A stretch of DNA of 64,000 nucleotides, taken from positions 20,184 through 84,183 of the forward strand of contig VGMX01000009.1 in NCBI GenBank assembly GCA_016866305.1. The letters run 5' to 3'. Within the stretch, counting starts at the first letter, position 1. Every line of letters starts with the position of its first letter. This stretch comes from Chlorobiota bacterium (GTDB lineage: Bacteria > Bacteroidota > Chlorobiia > Chlorobiales > Chlorobiaceae). The position numbers and the translations under genes were made by a program. The notes below the pieces were generated by a model. That model did no database searches. It had not been told where the DNA came from and saw nothing but the letters and a program-made list of their open reading frames with translations. Positions 6,514 to 16,688 of this stretch are shown piece by piece.

Positions 6514-6726
6514 ATGAGTGCTCACATCTATAAAAAAATCGAGATTGTCGGATCATCGCAGAACAGTATCGAGGATGCGGTGAACAATGCGGTCGCAAAA
6601 GCTTCCGAATCGGTAAGAAATATCCGGTGGGTGGAGATCGTTGAAACCCGGTGCCATGTCGAAAATCAGAAAATCGCTTACTGGCAGGTAACCGTGAACA
6701 TCGGTTTTAAGCTTGACGAAAACTGA
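6514..6726 (+). CDS. dodecin family flavin-binding protein
   Basis: With the ATG at 6514 this gives 70 residues, the usual dodecin length. An in-frame ATG six codons earlier (6496) is possible. Dodecins are small dodecameric proteins that bind riboflavin, FMN or CoA and buffer flavins. The diagnostic 'YKKIEIVGSSQNSIEDAVNN' start is present, as is the flavin-stacking tryptophan in 'RNIRWVEIVETRCHVE', followed by 'YWQVTVNIGFKL'. It is a single gene with a strong hairpin 24 bases downstream. The nearby iron-sulfur gene and sulfur cluster do not make it part of their pathway. Confidence 0.88.
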   Translation: MSAHIYKKIEIVGSSQNSIEDAVNNAVAKASESVRNIRWVEIVETRCHVENQKIAYWQVTVNIGFKLDEN

Positions 6727-6749
6727 GAAAAGGGAACTTCCCGGAACCA

Positions 6750-6777
6750 GCAAAGGCGCCATCATGGGCGCCTTTGC
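6750..6777 (+). terminator. terminator after dodecin
   Basis: A perfect 11-bp stem GCAAAGGCGCC / GGCGCCTTTGC with a 6-base loop lies 24 bases after the dodecin stop. The T-run is weak (CTTTGG). It could also end minus-strand transcripts from the porin pseudogene. Confidence 0.65.
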
Positions 6778-6854
6778 CTTTGGCGGTTCCCGATGATACC
6801 GTCAAGCACCCCGGAGCGGTTCCGGCTGGATCGGGATTTCATTCCGGGATTGCC

Positions 6855-8278
6855 TCAGAGGCCATGGGTAAAGTTCAGCGACCAGTTGAGCTGGCTGTGG
6901 CTGATGTCGACGCCGGCGGCATTGGTTTGCGTCACTTCCGGTGCCCATGCGAATGCGGCAGCCGGTGTCGAACGGTGCGTTACCCGGTATCCGAATCCTG
7001 CCGTGTAATGATTTCCGGTTATCGCAGGAAACAGGGGATTGAGATATTCGGCAGGCACGGGATTCGAAGCGAAACTCGCTCCGCAACGCAACGAAAGCCT
7101 GTCAGTCGCACGGAACTGCACATCAAGAGAGACCACCGTCTGGTCCTTCCACGCCTGCATCATGTCCACATCGAGCCGCTGTCCAGGCAATGGGGCCGGT
7201 TACGGGATTGCTGTCAGCAGTGAAGGATGTCGAGAACTTCCCCATTGCCGAAGACCAGTCGAGGTGTTTGACATCGGCCGCGATCATCCAGCGATCGGAT
7301 GGGTAAAAGGCGAAACCGGCGGAAAACTGCCGGCCATTCGAAATTCCTGACTTTCATGGTGCCCGTAACTTCGACCGCATTGCCTTCAGGAAATGCATCG
7401 CCGGTTCCGGAAAAAGAGAGAACAGCTTTCGATGTCTCGATATCGGATATCCAGGTCCGGGAATGGAAACTTCCCCCTACAGTGAATTTTCTGCTGAATC
7501 TGTGGGTAAATCCCAGCTTGAATCCGGTACCGTAGCCCACCGCTTCTCCAAGAAGCGCGTTGTCAGTTGGAGAAATCATACCACGTAGTTGATATTCGTG
7601 ACACCGGAACCGATCATGCCCTGCAGGGTGGCAAACATTGAACCTCCGACCCTGCCGCCAATACCCTGCATCGCCATCGCCCCGAAATTTGCTCCGTCCA
7701 TATCCATCCTCAGATCCATGCTTGCCCAAATCAGATCCGCCGATATACCGATTGTCGTATTTTCCGTCAGGTTGTATGCAACGGGCAACATCAGGCGTCC
7801 AACGCCGACTTCAGAACGGATCTCCTTTCCGCTCAACGGGACCATCTCATCTCCGGACATCGGCATCCCGTAGCTGAAAAGCGGAGAATTGCTGCCGTAT
7901 TCCGTGCCCACCCCGCCCTGGGCCAGCAGGGCTACTCCCCAGGAGATGTTTCTGTCCCTGCGCATGTAGGAGAGTGACGGCATATAAGTAGGCATCTCCC
8001 CCGGACTCCTCGAGCAGTCCGTAATAGTCAAGATTGACATCCGGATGCAGACCTTTTATGCCTGCACCAAACTCACGGGAGCCGTCCTCCATCATGCCAA
8101 GGGTCGCCGGGTTGTTCATAACCGCCGAGTTTCCGGTATCGTATGCCATGCTTGTCCCGCCAAGCGCGTGGGATTTCGTCCCGTACCCTTCCAGGTTCAT
8201 GCCGTTCGTGGCAAAAGCTGCCGGCGATGCCGACAGCAGCGCCGGCACCATCATCAAGGAGAGTTTTTTTCGAAACAT
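6855..8278 (-). pseudogene. FadL/OmpP1/TodX-type outer membrane porin with multiple frameshifts
   Basis: The start (ATG 8278) gives a signal peptide 'MFRKKLSLMMVPALLSASPA' and the FadL-type N-terminus 'TNGMNLEGYGTKSHALGGTS' with 'AVMNNPATLGMM'. The family's hydrophobic-substrate transport fold continues in pieces through at least four frames. The breaks lie near 8003 (a G-run), near 7585, near 7330 and near 7165. Recognisable later segments are 'TIGISADLIWASMDLRMDM', 'GYGTGFKLGFTHRFSRKFTV', 'GFAFYPSDRWMIAADVKHLD' and the terminal beta strand ending 'QLNWSLNFTHGL'. Joined, they make roughly 470 residues, a normal FadL length. Several independent lesions argue against single sequencing errors. 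Family members import hydrophobic compounds; whether this one handled sulfur species is unknown. Confidence 0.8.
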
Positions 8279-8407
8279 ACCGTTGTCGTTACAGGGTTCA
8301 TGCTGATAAAGACTCCGGGCCCGCAGCAAACCGTAATGCACTGCAATCAGGAGAGGAGCAACAAGCCACAACACAACAGGAGTGACGGGATCAGGAGCAA
8401 ATAATAC

Positions 8408-8429
8408 TATATGAACATATAGTCATTAA
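8408..8429. promoter_or_regulatory. AT-rich operator-like site, degenerate copy (site 4)
   Basis: TATATGA-ACATATAG-TCATTAA aligns with the 22-bp TATATAA-N8-TTATATA sites, with 6/7 and 4/7 arm matches. A better local palindrome, ACTATATG-AA-CATATAGT (8407-8423... counted from the C of the left arm), overlaps it. As at tusA it directly follows the -10 hexamer (8430-8435). It is about 130 bases upstream of the porin start. Confidence 0.45.
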
Positions 8430-8458
8430 TAGATACCTAACATTCTCCTGATTGTGAA
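8430..8458 (-). promoter_or_regulatory. promoter-like -35/-10 of the porin pseudogene
   Basis: On the minus strand TTCACA (8453-8458), 17 bases, TATCTA (8430-8435). The geometry relative to the AT-rich palindrome is the same as at tusA. Individually the hexamers are only moderate matches. Confidence 0.4.
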
Positions 8459-8511
8459 ATAAAACAGAAAGAAATTGAGCGGTAATCCCTGCAACGAGGA
8501 TGGAACAGGCA

Positions 8512-8544
8512 TAAAAAAAGTGCGCAGGAGGGGACCTGCGCACT
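8512..8544 (-). terminator. rho-independent terminator of pckG
   Basis: Stem AGTGCGCAGG / CCTGCGCACT (8519-8528 with 8535-8544), followed on the minus strand by seven or more T residues. It lies 24 bases past the pckG stop. Confidence 0.85.
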
Positions 8545-8567
8545 GCAATCGAGAACGGACCGGCGGA

Positions 8568-10433
8568 TCAATGCTCGACGGAGTAGCGCTCGGGCGCCAG
8601 GAACCAGTGCTCCGGAGACATCCAGAGCGTCGAGAGCATGAGCTCGCGAATATGGGAAAACTCTTTTGGAAGACGATCGTAAATCTTCTCGAAAAGCTCC
8701 TCATGCGAAAGCAGCTCCTTTTTCCATGCCTCGCGGTCGACAGACATGAGCTTGGAGAACTTCTCGGCTGTCATTGAATCCAGACCTTCCCACTCGAGGG
8801 CTTCATACTTCGGCATCCAGCCAAGAGGGCTCTCGACCGCTCCGGCCCTGCCCTGAACGCGGTCAACGATCCACTTGAGCACCCGCATGTTCTCGCCGAA
8901 TCCGGGCCAGAGAAACTTGCCGTTTTCGTCTTTTCGGAACCAGTTGACACCGAATATCCTCGGCAGTTCGGAAAGTGTCCGTCCGACATGCATCCAGTGA
9001 TTGAAATAATCGCCCATGTGGTAGCCGCAGAAGGGCAGCATGGCGAACGGATCGCGACGGACGTCGCCGATCTTGCCTGCTGCTGCCGCTGTTTTTTCGG
9101 AGCCCATGGTTGCGGCAAGATACACTCCCGAGTTCCAGTTGGCCGACTGGTAGACAAGCGGCACGGTATCCCCGCGGCGCCCACCGAAAATAAACGCGCT
9201 GATCGGTACGCCCGAGGGATTTTCCCAGTCGTCATCGAGAGAGGGACACTGGCTGGCCGGAGAGGTGAATCGCGCATTGGGATGCGCTGCCGGACGGCCG
9301 CAACCCGGAGTCCAGTGGTAACCCTGCCAGTCGATCAGTTCAGCGGGAGGCGTATCGGTCATCTCTTCCCACCAGACGTCACCGTCGGGCGTCATGGCGA
9401 CATTGGTGAAGATACAGTTCCGCTCGAGCGTGGCCATGGCATTGGGGTTGGATTTCTCCGATGTACCCGGAGCAACGCCGAAAAACCCGTACTCGGGGTT
9501 GATGGCATATAGAAGTCCGTCTTCGGCGCGCTTGATCCATGCAATGTCGTCGCCGATGGTCGTGACCTTCCATCCATCGAACGATTTCGGTGGAATCAGC
9601 ATTGCAAAATTGGTCTTGCCGCAGGCGCTCGGAAAGGCTGCCGCCACATAGGTCTTCTCTCCTTCGGGAGATTTGACGCCGAGAATAAGCATGTGCTCGG
9701 CAAGCCATCCTTCGTCGCGTGCCATCGATGAGGCAATACGGAGTGCAAAGCATTTTTTCCCGAGCAGGGCGTTGCCGCCGTAACCGCTTCCGAAAGAGAT
9801 GATGGAGCGCTCCTCGGGAAAGTGTACGATATACTTCTTGTCATTGCATGGCCACGGCACATCCTGCTGACCGGGCTGCAGGGGAGCGCCCACTGAATGC
9901 AGACAGGGAACGAAATCGCCGCTTTCACCGAGAATTTCAAGCACCTTGCTGCCCATTCTCGTCATGATGCGCATATTGGTCACAACATAAGGAGAATCGG
10001 TTATCTCGATGCCGATATGAGCGATGGGCGAACCCAGCGGCCCCATGCTGAAGGGAATGACGTACATGGTTCGACCCTGCATACAGCCGTCAAAAAGGCC
10101 GAGGAGGGTCTCTTTCATCTCTTTCGGGGCAACCCAGTTATTGGTGGGCCCGGCATCCTGGCGACGGATGCTGCAGATGAAGGTCCTGTCCTCGACACGC
10201 GCCACATCGCTCGGGTCTGAACGGCAGAGATAGCTGTTGGGGCGCTTTTCTTCGGAAAGCCTGATGAAGGTGCCGCTCTCGACCATCTGCTGGCAGAGCC
10301 TGTCGTACTCTTCCTGGCTGCCATCACACCAGTAGACGGAATCCGGCCGGCACAGATCGGCTGTTTCCTGCACCCACTGAAGCAGTTTCGGGTTTTTCAC
10401 GAAATCCGGGGGGGTGATCTGCATTGCGCTCAT
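8568..10433 (-). CDS. pckG: phosphoenolpyruvate carboxykinase (GTP)
   Basis: A 621-residue GTP-type PEP carboxykinase, which interconverts oxaloacetate and phosphoenolpyruvate using GTP/GDP. The kinase-1a P-loop specific to the GTP enzymes reads '[18 protein letters not shown]', with the active-site cysteine in 'SACGKT'. Also visible are '[20 protein letters not shown]', the kinase-2 region '[11 protein letters not shown]', and the guanine-binding '[28 protein letters not shown]'. The start at 10433 is preceded by AAGGAAG and gives the normal family length; a longer upstream frame has no ribosome binding site. In green sulfur bacteria it links the reductive TCA cycle to sugar synthesis. It is a single gene with its own terminator. 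Confidence 0.96.
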   Translation of the reverse strand: MSAMQITPPDFVKNPKLLQWVQETADLCRPDSVYWCDGSQEEYDRLCQQMVESGTFIRLSEEKRPNSYLCRSDPSDVARVEDRTFICSIRRQDAGPTNNWVAPKEMKETLLGLFDGCMQGRTMYVIPFSMGPLGSPIAHIGIEITDSPYVVTNMRIMTRMGSKVLEILGESGDFVPCLHSVGAPLQPGQQDVPWPCNDKKYIVHFPEERSIISFGSGYGGNALLGKKCFALRIASSMARDEGWLAEHMLILGVKSPEGEKTYVAAAFPSACGKTNFAMLIPPKSFDGWKVTTIGDDIAWIKRAEDGLLYAINPEYGFFGVAPGTSEKSNPNAMATLERNCIFTNVAMTPDGDVWWEEMTDTPPAELIDWQGYHWTPGCGRPAAHPNARFTSPASQCPSLDDDWENPSGVPISAFIFGGRRGDTVPLVYQSANWNSGVYLAATMGSEKTAAAAGKIGDVRRDPFAMLPFCGYHMGDYFNHWMHVGRTLSELPRIFGVNWFRKDENGKFLWPGFGENMRVLKWIVDRVQGRAGAVESPLGWMPKYEALEWEGLDSMTAEKFSKLMSVDREAWKKELLSHEELFEKIYDRLPKEFSHIRELMLSTLWMSPEHWFLAPERYSVEH

Positions 10434-10460
10434 GATCTTCCTTTGTTTACAGAGAGTTTT

Positions 10461-10494
10461 AAAAAAAAGTCCGCAGTCAACCCTGACTGCGGAC
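10461..10494 (-). terminator. rho-independent terminator of the thioredoxin-like gene
   Basis: An 11-bp perfect stem GTCCGCAGTCA / TGACTGCGGAC (10469-10479 with 10484-10494) and a 4-base loop, followed on the minus strand by eight T residues. It sits between the thioredoxin gene (ending 10580) and pckG. Confidence 0.85.
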
Positions 10495-10579
10495 GTGCAA
10501 AATAAAAGTGTACGTATCCCGGCCGACATTCCCGTTGTGTCTGACCGGGAGGGCATCCCTGGCAATCATACGGCTATGG

Positions 10580-11143
10580 CTACTTGACGGCTTTGACCGG
10601 TTTGAGGGCATCGACGATCATCTTCTCGAAATCCGCCTTGCTCCTGGCACCAGAAATTACGAGGATGATCCTGCCGGACCGGTCGACAACAAAAGATGTC
10701 GGAATAGCCTTCAGATTACGCTCGGTATCATACTGTCGAAACAAATCGACAAGCTGGTTGTTCCCGTCATAAATCACCGGATAGTTGATGCCGCTGCTTT
10801 TCATGAAGCTTTTGACCGAATTCTCGTTTTGACCGGGTGCTACTGCCACACCGACAAACGTGAATCCTTTCGCCCTGTAGGTTTTCTGCAGGGCCACCAT
10901 ATCGGGGATCTCCTGCCTGCATGGCGGACACCATGAAGCGAAGAAGTTCACGATATAAGCCTTGCCGGCAAGCTGGCGGGAAGAAACCGCTTTTCCGTCA
11001 ACACCTGCAGCCGAAAACACGGGGGCTTTCGGGGCTGGAGACGGTGCGGCATCCGCAAGAGCGGAAACAGACAGTATCGCAAACATGGCAAGGGCGGTCA
11101 GCACGCGCCCGGCACTCATTCTGGTCATACGGAGCATCATCAT
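10580..11143 (-). CDS. periplasmic TlpA/ResA-like thioredoxin
   Basis: A 187-residue thioredoxin-fold protein with an N-terminal signal or anchor ('GRVLTALAMFAILSVSALAD') and the active site 'NFFASWCPPCRQEIPDMVAL' (WCPPC) around residues 68-87. It continues with 'GFTFVGVAVAPGQNENSVKS', the peroxiredoxin-like 'IYDGNNQLVDLFRQY' and the cis-proline 'IPTSFVVDRSGRI'. TlpA/ResA proteins reduce disulfides in periplasmic proteins, often for cytochrome c maturation. That fits an organism rich in c-type cytochromes, but no ccm gene is adjacent. Several in-frame ATGs (11143, 11140, 11137, 11128, 11119) make the start uncertain by a few codons. Confidence 0.85.
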   Translation of the reverse strand: MMMLRMTRMSAGRVLTALAMFAILSVSALADAAPSPAPKAPVFSAAGVDGKAVSSRQLAGKAYIVNFFASWCPPCRQEIPDMVALQKTYRAKGFTFVGVAVAPGQNENSVKSFMKSSGINYPVIYDGNNQLVDLFRQYDTERNLKAIPTSFVVDRSGRIILVISGARSKADFEKMIVDALKPVKAVK

Positions 11144-11304
11144 CGCATCATCGGTCAATCGTTTGAAAAAAAGAATATACTTTTCTGACGTTCTTAAATA
11201 ATACAATTCTTCTCTTTTTTAAAAGACCTCTCCTGCGTCCGATTAATCTTTGCTATTCAGCGATTAATAACCTATATTTCGGCTTTATTTTAAAAAAGGC
11301 CAAC

Positions 11305-11377
11305 GCCACCTTAGCTCAGCTGGTAGAGCAACTGTTTCGTAAATAGTAGGTCGTGGGTTCGAGTCCCGCAGGTGGCT
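11305..11377 (+). tRNA. tRNA-Thr (anticodon CGT)
   Basis: A 73-base cloverleaf. The acceptor stem GCCACCT pairs with AGGTGGC. The D-arm is GCTCAGCTGGTAGAGC. The anticodon arm ACTGT-TTCGTAA-ATAGT has CGT at positions 34-36, and the T-arm is CGTGGGTTCGAGTCCCGCA. No CCA is encoded (the sequence continues CGC). CGT reads the ACG threonine codon. It lies on the plus strand just upstream of atpD. Confidence 0.95.
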
Positions 11378-11408
11378 CGCATCCGGAAAAAGTCATAGAA
11401 CAGGCTGA

Positions 11409-12890
<1,482 letters not shown>

Positions 12891-12906
12891 TAACTACTGA
12901 TGAACC

Positions 12907-13173
12907 ATGGCGAATACCGACAAAGGGTTTCAGATCGACATTGTAACGCCACAGCAGCTCTTCTTTTCAGGAGAGATCACCAGCGTAACAGCGCCGGGGC
13001 AGGACGGACTCTTCCAGGTCCTGAAAAACCATGCGCCGCTGCTTTCAGCACTGAAAAACGGCAAGGTCAAACTCGTTCTTGCCGACAGGAGCGAAAAAAG
13101 CTTCACCATCTCGGACGGCTTTTTCGAAGTGAGCGGAAACAAAGCGATTCTGCTTACCGAAGATGTAGCTTGA
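12907..13173 (+). CDS. atpC: F1Fo ATP synthase epsilon subunit
   Basis: An 88-residue protein containing only the N-terminal beta-sandwich domain ('[20 protein letters not shown]', '[20 protein letters not shown]', '[20 protein letters not shown]'). The C-terminal helical hairpin of E. coli epsilon (about 50 residues), which can inhibit ATP hydrolysis, is absent. The short form is common in this phylum. It is cotranscribed with atpD and followed by a strong terminator. Confidence 0.95.
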   Translation: MANTDKGFQIDIVTPQQLFFSGEITSVTAPGQDGLFQVLKNHAPLLSALKNGKVKLVLADRSEKSFTISDGFFEVSGNKAILLTEDVA

Positions 13174-13189
13174 TTTCACCGCAATCGTA

Positions 13190-13228
13190 AAAAAACATCA
13201 GCAGCCTGAAACCCTGCTGATGTTTTTT
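13190..13228 (+). terminator. rho-independent terminator of atpDC
   Basis: Stem AAAAAACATCAGCAG / CTGCTGATGTTTTTT (13190-13204 with 13214-13228) with a 9-base loop and built-in A and T runs, so it can work in both directions. It lies 16 bases after atpC and directly before the LD-carboxypeptidase start. Confidence 0.9.
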
Positions 13229-13234
13229 ACTTGT

Positions 13235-14182
13235 ATGAAAACGCTCGTACCGAAAGCCCTGCGGAGGGGAGACACCATCGGGCTCATCTCTCCGTCATCA
13301 CACTGCTCCTCTCCCGAAAGAATCCAGCAGGCCGTACTCTATCTTGAAAAAAACGGATTCAGGGTAAAACCCTCCAGACATCTCAACCGTATTGACACTG
13401 ATCCGGCCATTGCCGACCGGGAAAAACTGCACGATCTGCATGAGATGTTCGGCGATCCGGCGATCCGGGCAATCATCTGCCTGAGAGGAGGAGCCGGAGC
13501 ATCGAGGCTGCTGCAAAGGATCGACTACAGCCTGATAGCCGCGAACCCGAAAATTCTTGTCGGCTATTCCGACATCACCGCACTTTCGCTCGCGGTTTTT
13601 TCACAAACAGGCCTTATCAGCTTTTCCGGGCCGATGCTTGCAACCGAACTGCACGAGCCGGCACCGTACACCGAGGAACATTTCTGGGGAATACTGACAT
13701 CTCCGGCTTACGGGCTTTCGCTCGTCAATCACGAAAGTCACCCCGTCACCTGCATCAGGCCGGGATGCGCCGAAGGACTGCTCATCGGCGGAAACCTTTC
13801 CGTGCTCTCGTCCATGATTGGCACGCCCTATCTTCCCCAGTTCAAAGAAGCTCTCCTCTTTCTGGAAGACATCAATGAACCGGCATACCGGATCGACCGG
13901 ATGCTCTCCCATCTCGGCAACGCAGACCTTCTTGCCTGCAGCAGGGGAATCCTGTTGGGGCAGTTCAGCCATGAACCGGGCGAGACAACGGATGATCTGC
14001 GACTGGAAAAGATATTCGATTACTACACGACCCATGTCCGGATGGAAGGGCCGGTCATGCGGGGCCTCTCCTATGGTCATATCCGCAATCTCATGACCAT
14101 TCCGGTAGGCGCACGCTACCGGATGGAGATTTCTGCTTCGACCTTCAGCCTGCAGGCTCTCGAACCGGTCATTCTCGAATAG
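13235..14182 (+). CDS. ldcA: LD-carboxypeptidase (peptidase S66)
   Basis: A 315-residue S66 family member, the enzymes that trim the terminal D-alanine from tetrapeptides in peptidoglycan recycling. The nucleophile serine lies in '[18 protein letters not shown]' (GYSD, near residue 110). The second conserved block is '[20 protein letters not shown]', with the catalytic Glu in '[20 protein letters not shown]'. The catalytic His would be in '[16 protein letters not shown]'. I use the ATG at 13235 because an earlier in-frame ATG at 13220 sits inside the atpC terminator. The related MccF-type self-immunity peptidases share the fold and cannot be fully excluded. Confidence 0.85.
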   Translation: MKTLVPKALRRGDTIGLISPSSHCSSPERIQQAVLYLEKNGFRVKPSRHLNRIDTDPAIADREKLHDLHEMFGDPAIRAIICLRGGAGASRLLQRIDYSLIAANPKILVGYSDITALSLAVFSQTGLISFSGPMLATELHEPAPYTEEHFWGILTSPAYGLSLVNHESHPVTCIRPGCAEGLLIGGNLSVLSSMIGTPYLPQFKEALLFLEDINEPAYRIDRMLSHLGNADLLACSRGILLGQFSHEPGETTDDLRLEKIFDYYTTHVRMEGPVMRGLSYGHIRNLMTIPVGARYRMEISASTFSLQALEPVILE

Positions 14183-14202
14183 TCACGAACCTCTTGACCG
14201 GG

Positions 14203-14232
14203 TTGACACAGGAGACGTATATTTGGTATACA
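14203..14232 (+). promoter_or_regulatory. sigma-70-type promoter upstream of clpS
   Basis: TTGACA (14203-14208, perfect -35), 18 bases, TATACA (14227-14232, 4/6 -10), ending 21 bases before the clpS ATG at 14254. Confidence 0.5.
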
Positions 14233-14253
14233 CGTGCAGAACCGTTATCAGCC

Positions 14254-14559
14254 ATGCCGTACCAGTGGATCACATCAGCAGAAACCCCGGAAACGCTCCG
14301 GAGCGAAAAAACTGCCGGAACAGACGAGCTTGACGCCTACCGCGTCGTGCTTTTCAATGACGAAGATCATTCGTTTGACGAGGTTATCTTCCAGATCATC
14401 AAGGCGGTGAACTGCAGCCGCGCAAAAGCCGAAAAACTCACCTGGGAAGTGCATACCAGAGGCCGCGCCATTGTTTTTTCCGGCCCTATTGAACGGTGCA
14501 TCTATGTCAGCGCTGTCCTCGAGGAGATCGCCCTGAAAACCGAAATCCAGACCGGCTGA
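14254..14559 (+). CDS. clpS: ATP-dependent Clp protease adaptor ClpS
   Basis: A 101-residue N-recognin that delivers N-degron substrates to the ClpAP/ClpCP protease. The core signature is '[20 protein letters not shown]', and the substrate-pocket helix is '[20 protein letters not shown]'. The C-terminal strand '[20 protein letters not shown]' completes the fold. The ATG at 14254 gives a normal flexible N-terminal extension of about 25 residues; a longer frame starting at 14194 would overlap the promoter. No clpA or clpC is adjacent. Confidence 0.93.
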   Translation: MPYQWITSAETPETLRSEKTAGTDELDAYRVVLFNDEDHSFDEVIFQIIKAVNCSRAKAEKLTWEVHTRGRAIVFSGPIERCIYVSAVLEEIALKTEIQTG

Positions 14560-14589
14560 AACCTTCCGGATACTTTTGCCGGGCAGCCG

Positions 14590-14946
14590 TCAGGAATCGA
14601 CCGAATCCCTGTCAAGTTCTCTCCGGTTGATCACCGAACACCGCTGGATACGGGAAATGGCCTGATGCATTTTTCTGTAACGCATGACACCGATTACGCC
14701 AGTAACGATACCGACAGGCAGACAGAGCAGGCCAACCAGCCGGAACCATTCGTCGTGGGCATAGTGGATGATGGAAACCCCCGCGATTAGCAAGGCGACT
14801 CCGGAGCGCAGGTAGGAGAGCAGCGTCCGTTCATTTGCAAGGATAGTGCGGTCTATGGCGAGCTCGTCCCGGAGAATCAGCTCCGCCTCCTCGAATCGTC
14901 TGTAGGGCGATTCGGTAACGATATCTTTTCTGGTACTGAAGAGCAT
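14590..14946 (-). CDS. DUF202 (YidH-like) membrane protein
   Basis: A 118-residue small inner-membrane protein. The DUF202 signature 'RTILANERTLLSYLRSGVAL' sits in the first half, followed by two hydrophobic segments ('GVALLIAGVSIIHY' and 'LVGLLCLPVGIVTGVIGVM'). The family has no established function. The ATG at 14946 gives a short cytoplasmic N-terminus; the upstream extension to 15030 lacks family features. Convergent with clpS. Confidence 0.75.
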   Translation of the reverse strand: MLFSTRKDIVTESPYRRFEEAELILRDELAIDRTILANERTLLSYLRSGVALLIAGVSIIHYAHDEWFRLVGLLCLPVGIVTGVIGVMRYRKMHQAISRIQRCSVINRRELDRDSVDS

Positions 14947-15183
14947 GAGAAGACGGTCTTGACTGGTGAAATGGCGGTTCCCGGCAGGGAGTACAGACTG
15001 ACAATATGCACGCCTGATCGCAAACCGCAAAAAAAGTCACCACTCATACCGCGAATGCCCCCGTTTGAATGTCTCCTGCTCCCGAACTCCGCATCTGATT
15101 AATCCCCCTTTGTTTCTTATATTCTTTGTTTTATTTAATGAAACGGGAGTCCCCGGGGATTTTTTCACCTTTTCCAAACAGTC

Positions 15184-16653
15184 ATGAGCAATTCCGAAGA
15201 GACGCGGGTGCAGCATGTCAGCCTGCCGCCTGATAAAGTGATGCATAAACTGGTTTCTCTGGCCAAGCGCCGCGGATTCGTCTTCCCCTCGTCGGAAATT
15301 TACGGAGGGCTCTCCTCCTGTTTCGATTACGGCCCTCTCGGCAGCGAAATGAAGAAGAACATCAAGGACCTCTGGTGGAATGCGATGACCCGCCGCCACG
15401 CGAACATCGTGGGTATTGATGCATCGATCATGATGAATCCAACCGTCTGGGAGGCTTCGGGCCATGTTGCAAGTTTCAACGATCCGATGATCGATGACCG
15501 GACCACCAAGCGGCGCTACCGTGCCGACCACCTGATCGAGAATCATATCGAAAAGCTGCGCAGGGAGGGCAAAACGGACAAGGCAGCAGCGGTGCTGGCA
15601 GTTTACGAGGCAGCCGCCGGTTCGCCGGACCCGAACAGGGCGCTCCATGAGCTGATCGTTGCCGAAGCGATCAAGGCTCCGGATACCGGGTCAGGCGACT
15701 GGACCGAAGTGCGCCAGTTCAACCTGATGTTCCAGTGCAACATGGGCGCTGTTGCCGATACATCCGGCATCGTCTACCTGCGTCCCGAGACCGCACAGGG
15801 CATTTTCGTGAATTTCCACAATGTTCGGGAAGCATCACGCATGAAGGTGCCGTTCGGTATTGCACAGATCGGCAAGGCATTCCGCAACGAAATCGTGAAG
15901 GGCAATTTCATTTTCCGCATGGTGGAGTTCGAACAGATGGAGATGCAGTATTTTGTGAAACCCGGTACGCAGCTTGAAGCTTTCGAGGCATGGCGCCAGG
16001 AACGGTTCAGCTGGTATGTCGAGGAGCTCGGCATCAACGCCGGAAAGCTCCACTGGTACAAGCACGACAAGCTGGCGCATTACGCTGACCTCGCCTACGA
16101 CATCAAGTTCGAGTTCCCGTTCGGCATCGAGGAAATCGAAGGCATCCATTCGCGAACCGATTTCGACCTGAGCCAGCACCAGCAGTACTCCGGAAAGAAC
16201 ATGGAGTATGTCGACCAGACCACAAATGAACGATACACCCCCTATGTGGTGGAAACCTCGTCGGGAAGCGACAGGCTCTTCCTCGCCCTGCTTTCTGACG
16301 CGTACAGCGAGGATGTGGTGGATGGAGAGCCCCGCGTGATGCTGAAGCTGTCGCCGAAGGTCGCCCCGGTAAAAGCCGCGATACTGCCCCTCATGAAAAA
16401 AGGGGAAATGGGTGAAAAGGCCGGGATGCTCCGCGACGAGCTTTCAAGGGCATTCCTTGTGCAGTATGACGATGCGGCATCGATCGGCAAACGCTACCGC
16501 CGCCAGGACGAAATCGGCACGCCGTTCTGCATCACGGTCGACCACCAGAGCATCGAGGACCAGAGCGTGACCGTGCGCTTCCGTGACACTGCAGCACAGG
16601 AACGCATCGACATGTCGAAGGCGAAGGAGTTTCTTGCGGCAAAACTTGTTTGA
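15184..16653 (+). CDS. glyQS: glycyl-tRNA synthetase, single-chain (class II)
   Basis: A 489-residue alpha2-type glycyl-tRNA synthetase, which charges tRNA-Gly. Class II motif 1 is around 'YGGLSSCFDYGPLGSEMKKN'. Motif 2 is 'FGIAQIGKAFRNEIVKGNFI' followed by 'FRMVEFEQMEMQYFV', and motif 3 is 'SSGSDRLFLALLSDAYSED'. The C-terminal anticodon-binding domain begins near 'VMLKLSPKVAPVKAAILPLM'. This is the eukaryotic/archaeal-like one-gene form rather than the bacterial alpha2beta2 GlyQ/GlyS pair. A 35-base gap separates it from bchP. Confidence 0.96.
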   Translation: MSNSEETRVQHVSLPPDKVMHKLVSLAKRRGFVFPSSEIYGGLSSCFDYGPLGSEMKKNIKDLWWNAMTRRHANIVGIDASIMMNPTVWEASGHVASFNDPMIDDRTTKRRYRADHLIENHIEKLRREGKTDKAAAVLAVYEAAAGSPDPNRALHELIVAEAIKAPDTGSGDWTEVRQFNLMFQCNMGAVADTSGIVYLRPETAQGIFVNFHNVREASRMKVPFGIAQIGKAFRNEIVKGNFIFRMVEFEQMEMQYFVKPGTQLEAFEAWRQERFSWYVEELGINAGKLHWYKHDKLAHYADLAYDIKFEFPFGIEEIEGIHSRTDFDLSQHQQYSGKNMEYVDQTTNERYTPYVVETSSGSDRLFLALLSDAYSEDVVDGEPRVMLKLSPKVAPVKAAILPLMKKGEMGEKAGMLRDELSRAFLVQYDDAASIGKRYRRQDEIGTPFCITVDHQSIEDQSVTVRFRDTAAQERIDMSKAKEFLAAKLV

Positions 16654-16688
16654 TCGTCATCAGTAAATAATACCGTTATCCGAAAACC

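Larger units (their letters stand above)
8279..8511. other. region between pckG and the porin pseudogene
   Basis: No gene seen. It contains the porin promoter (8430-8458) and the adjacent palindrome at 8408-8429, and then the pckG terminator hairpin from 8512. Confidence 0.5.
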
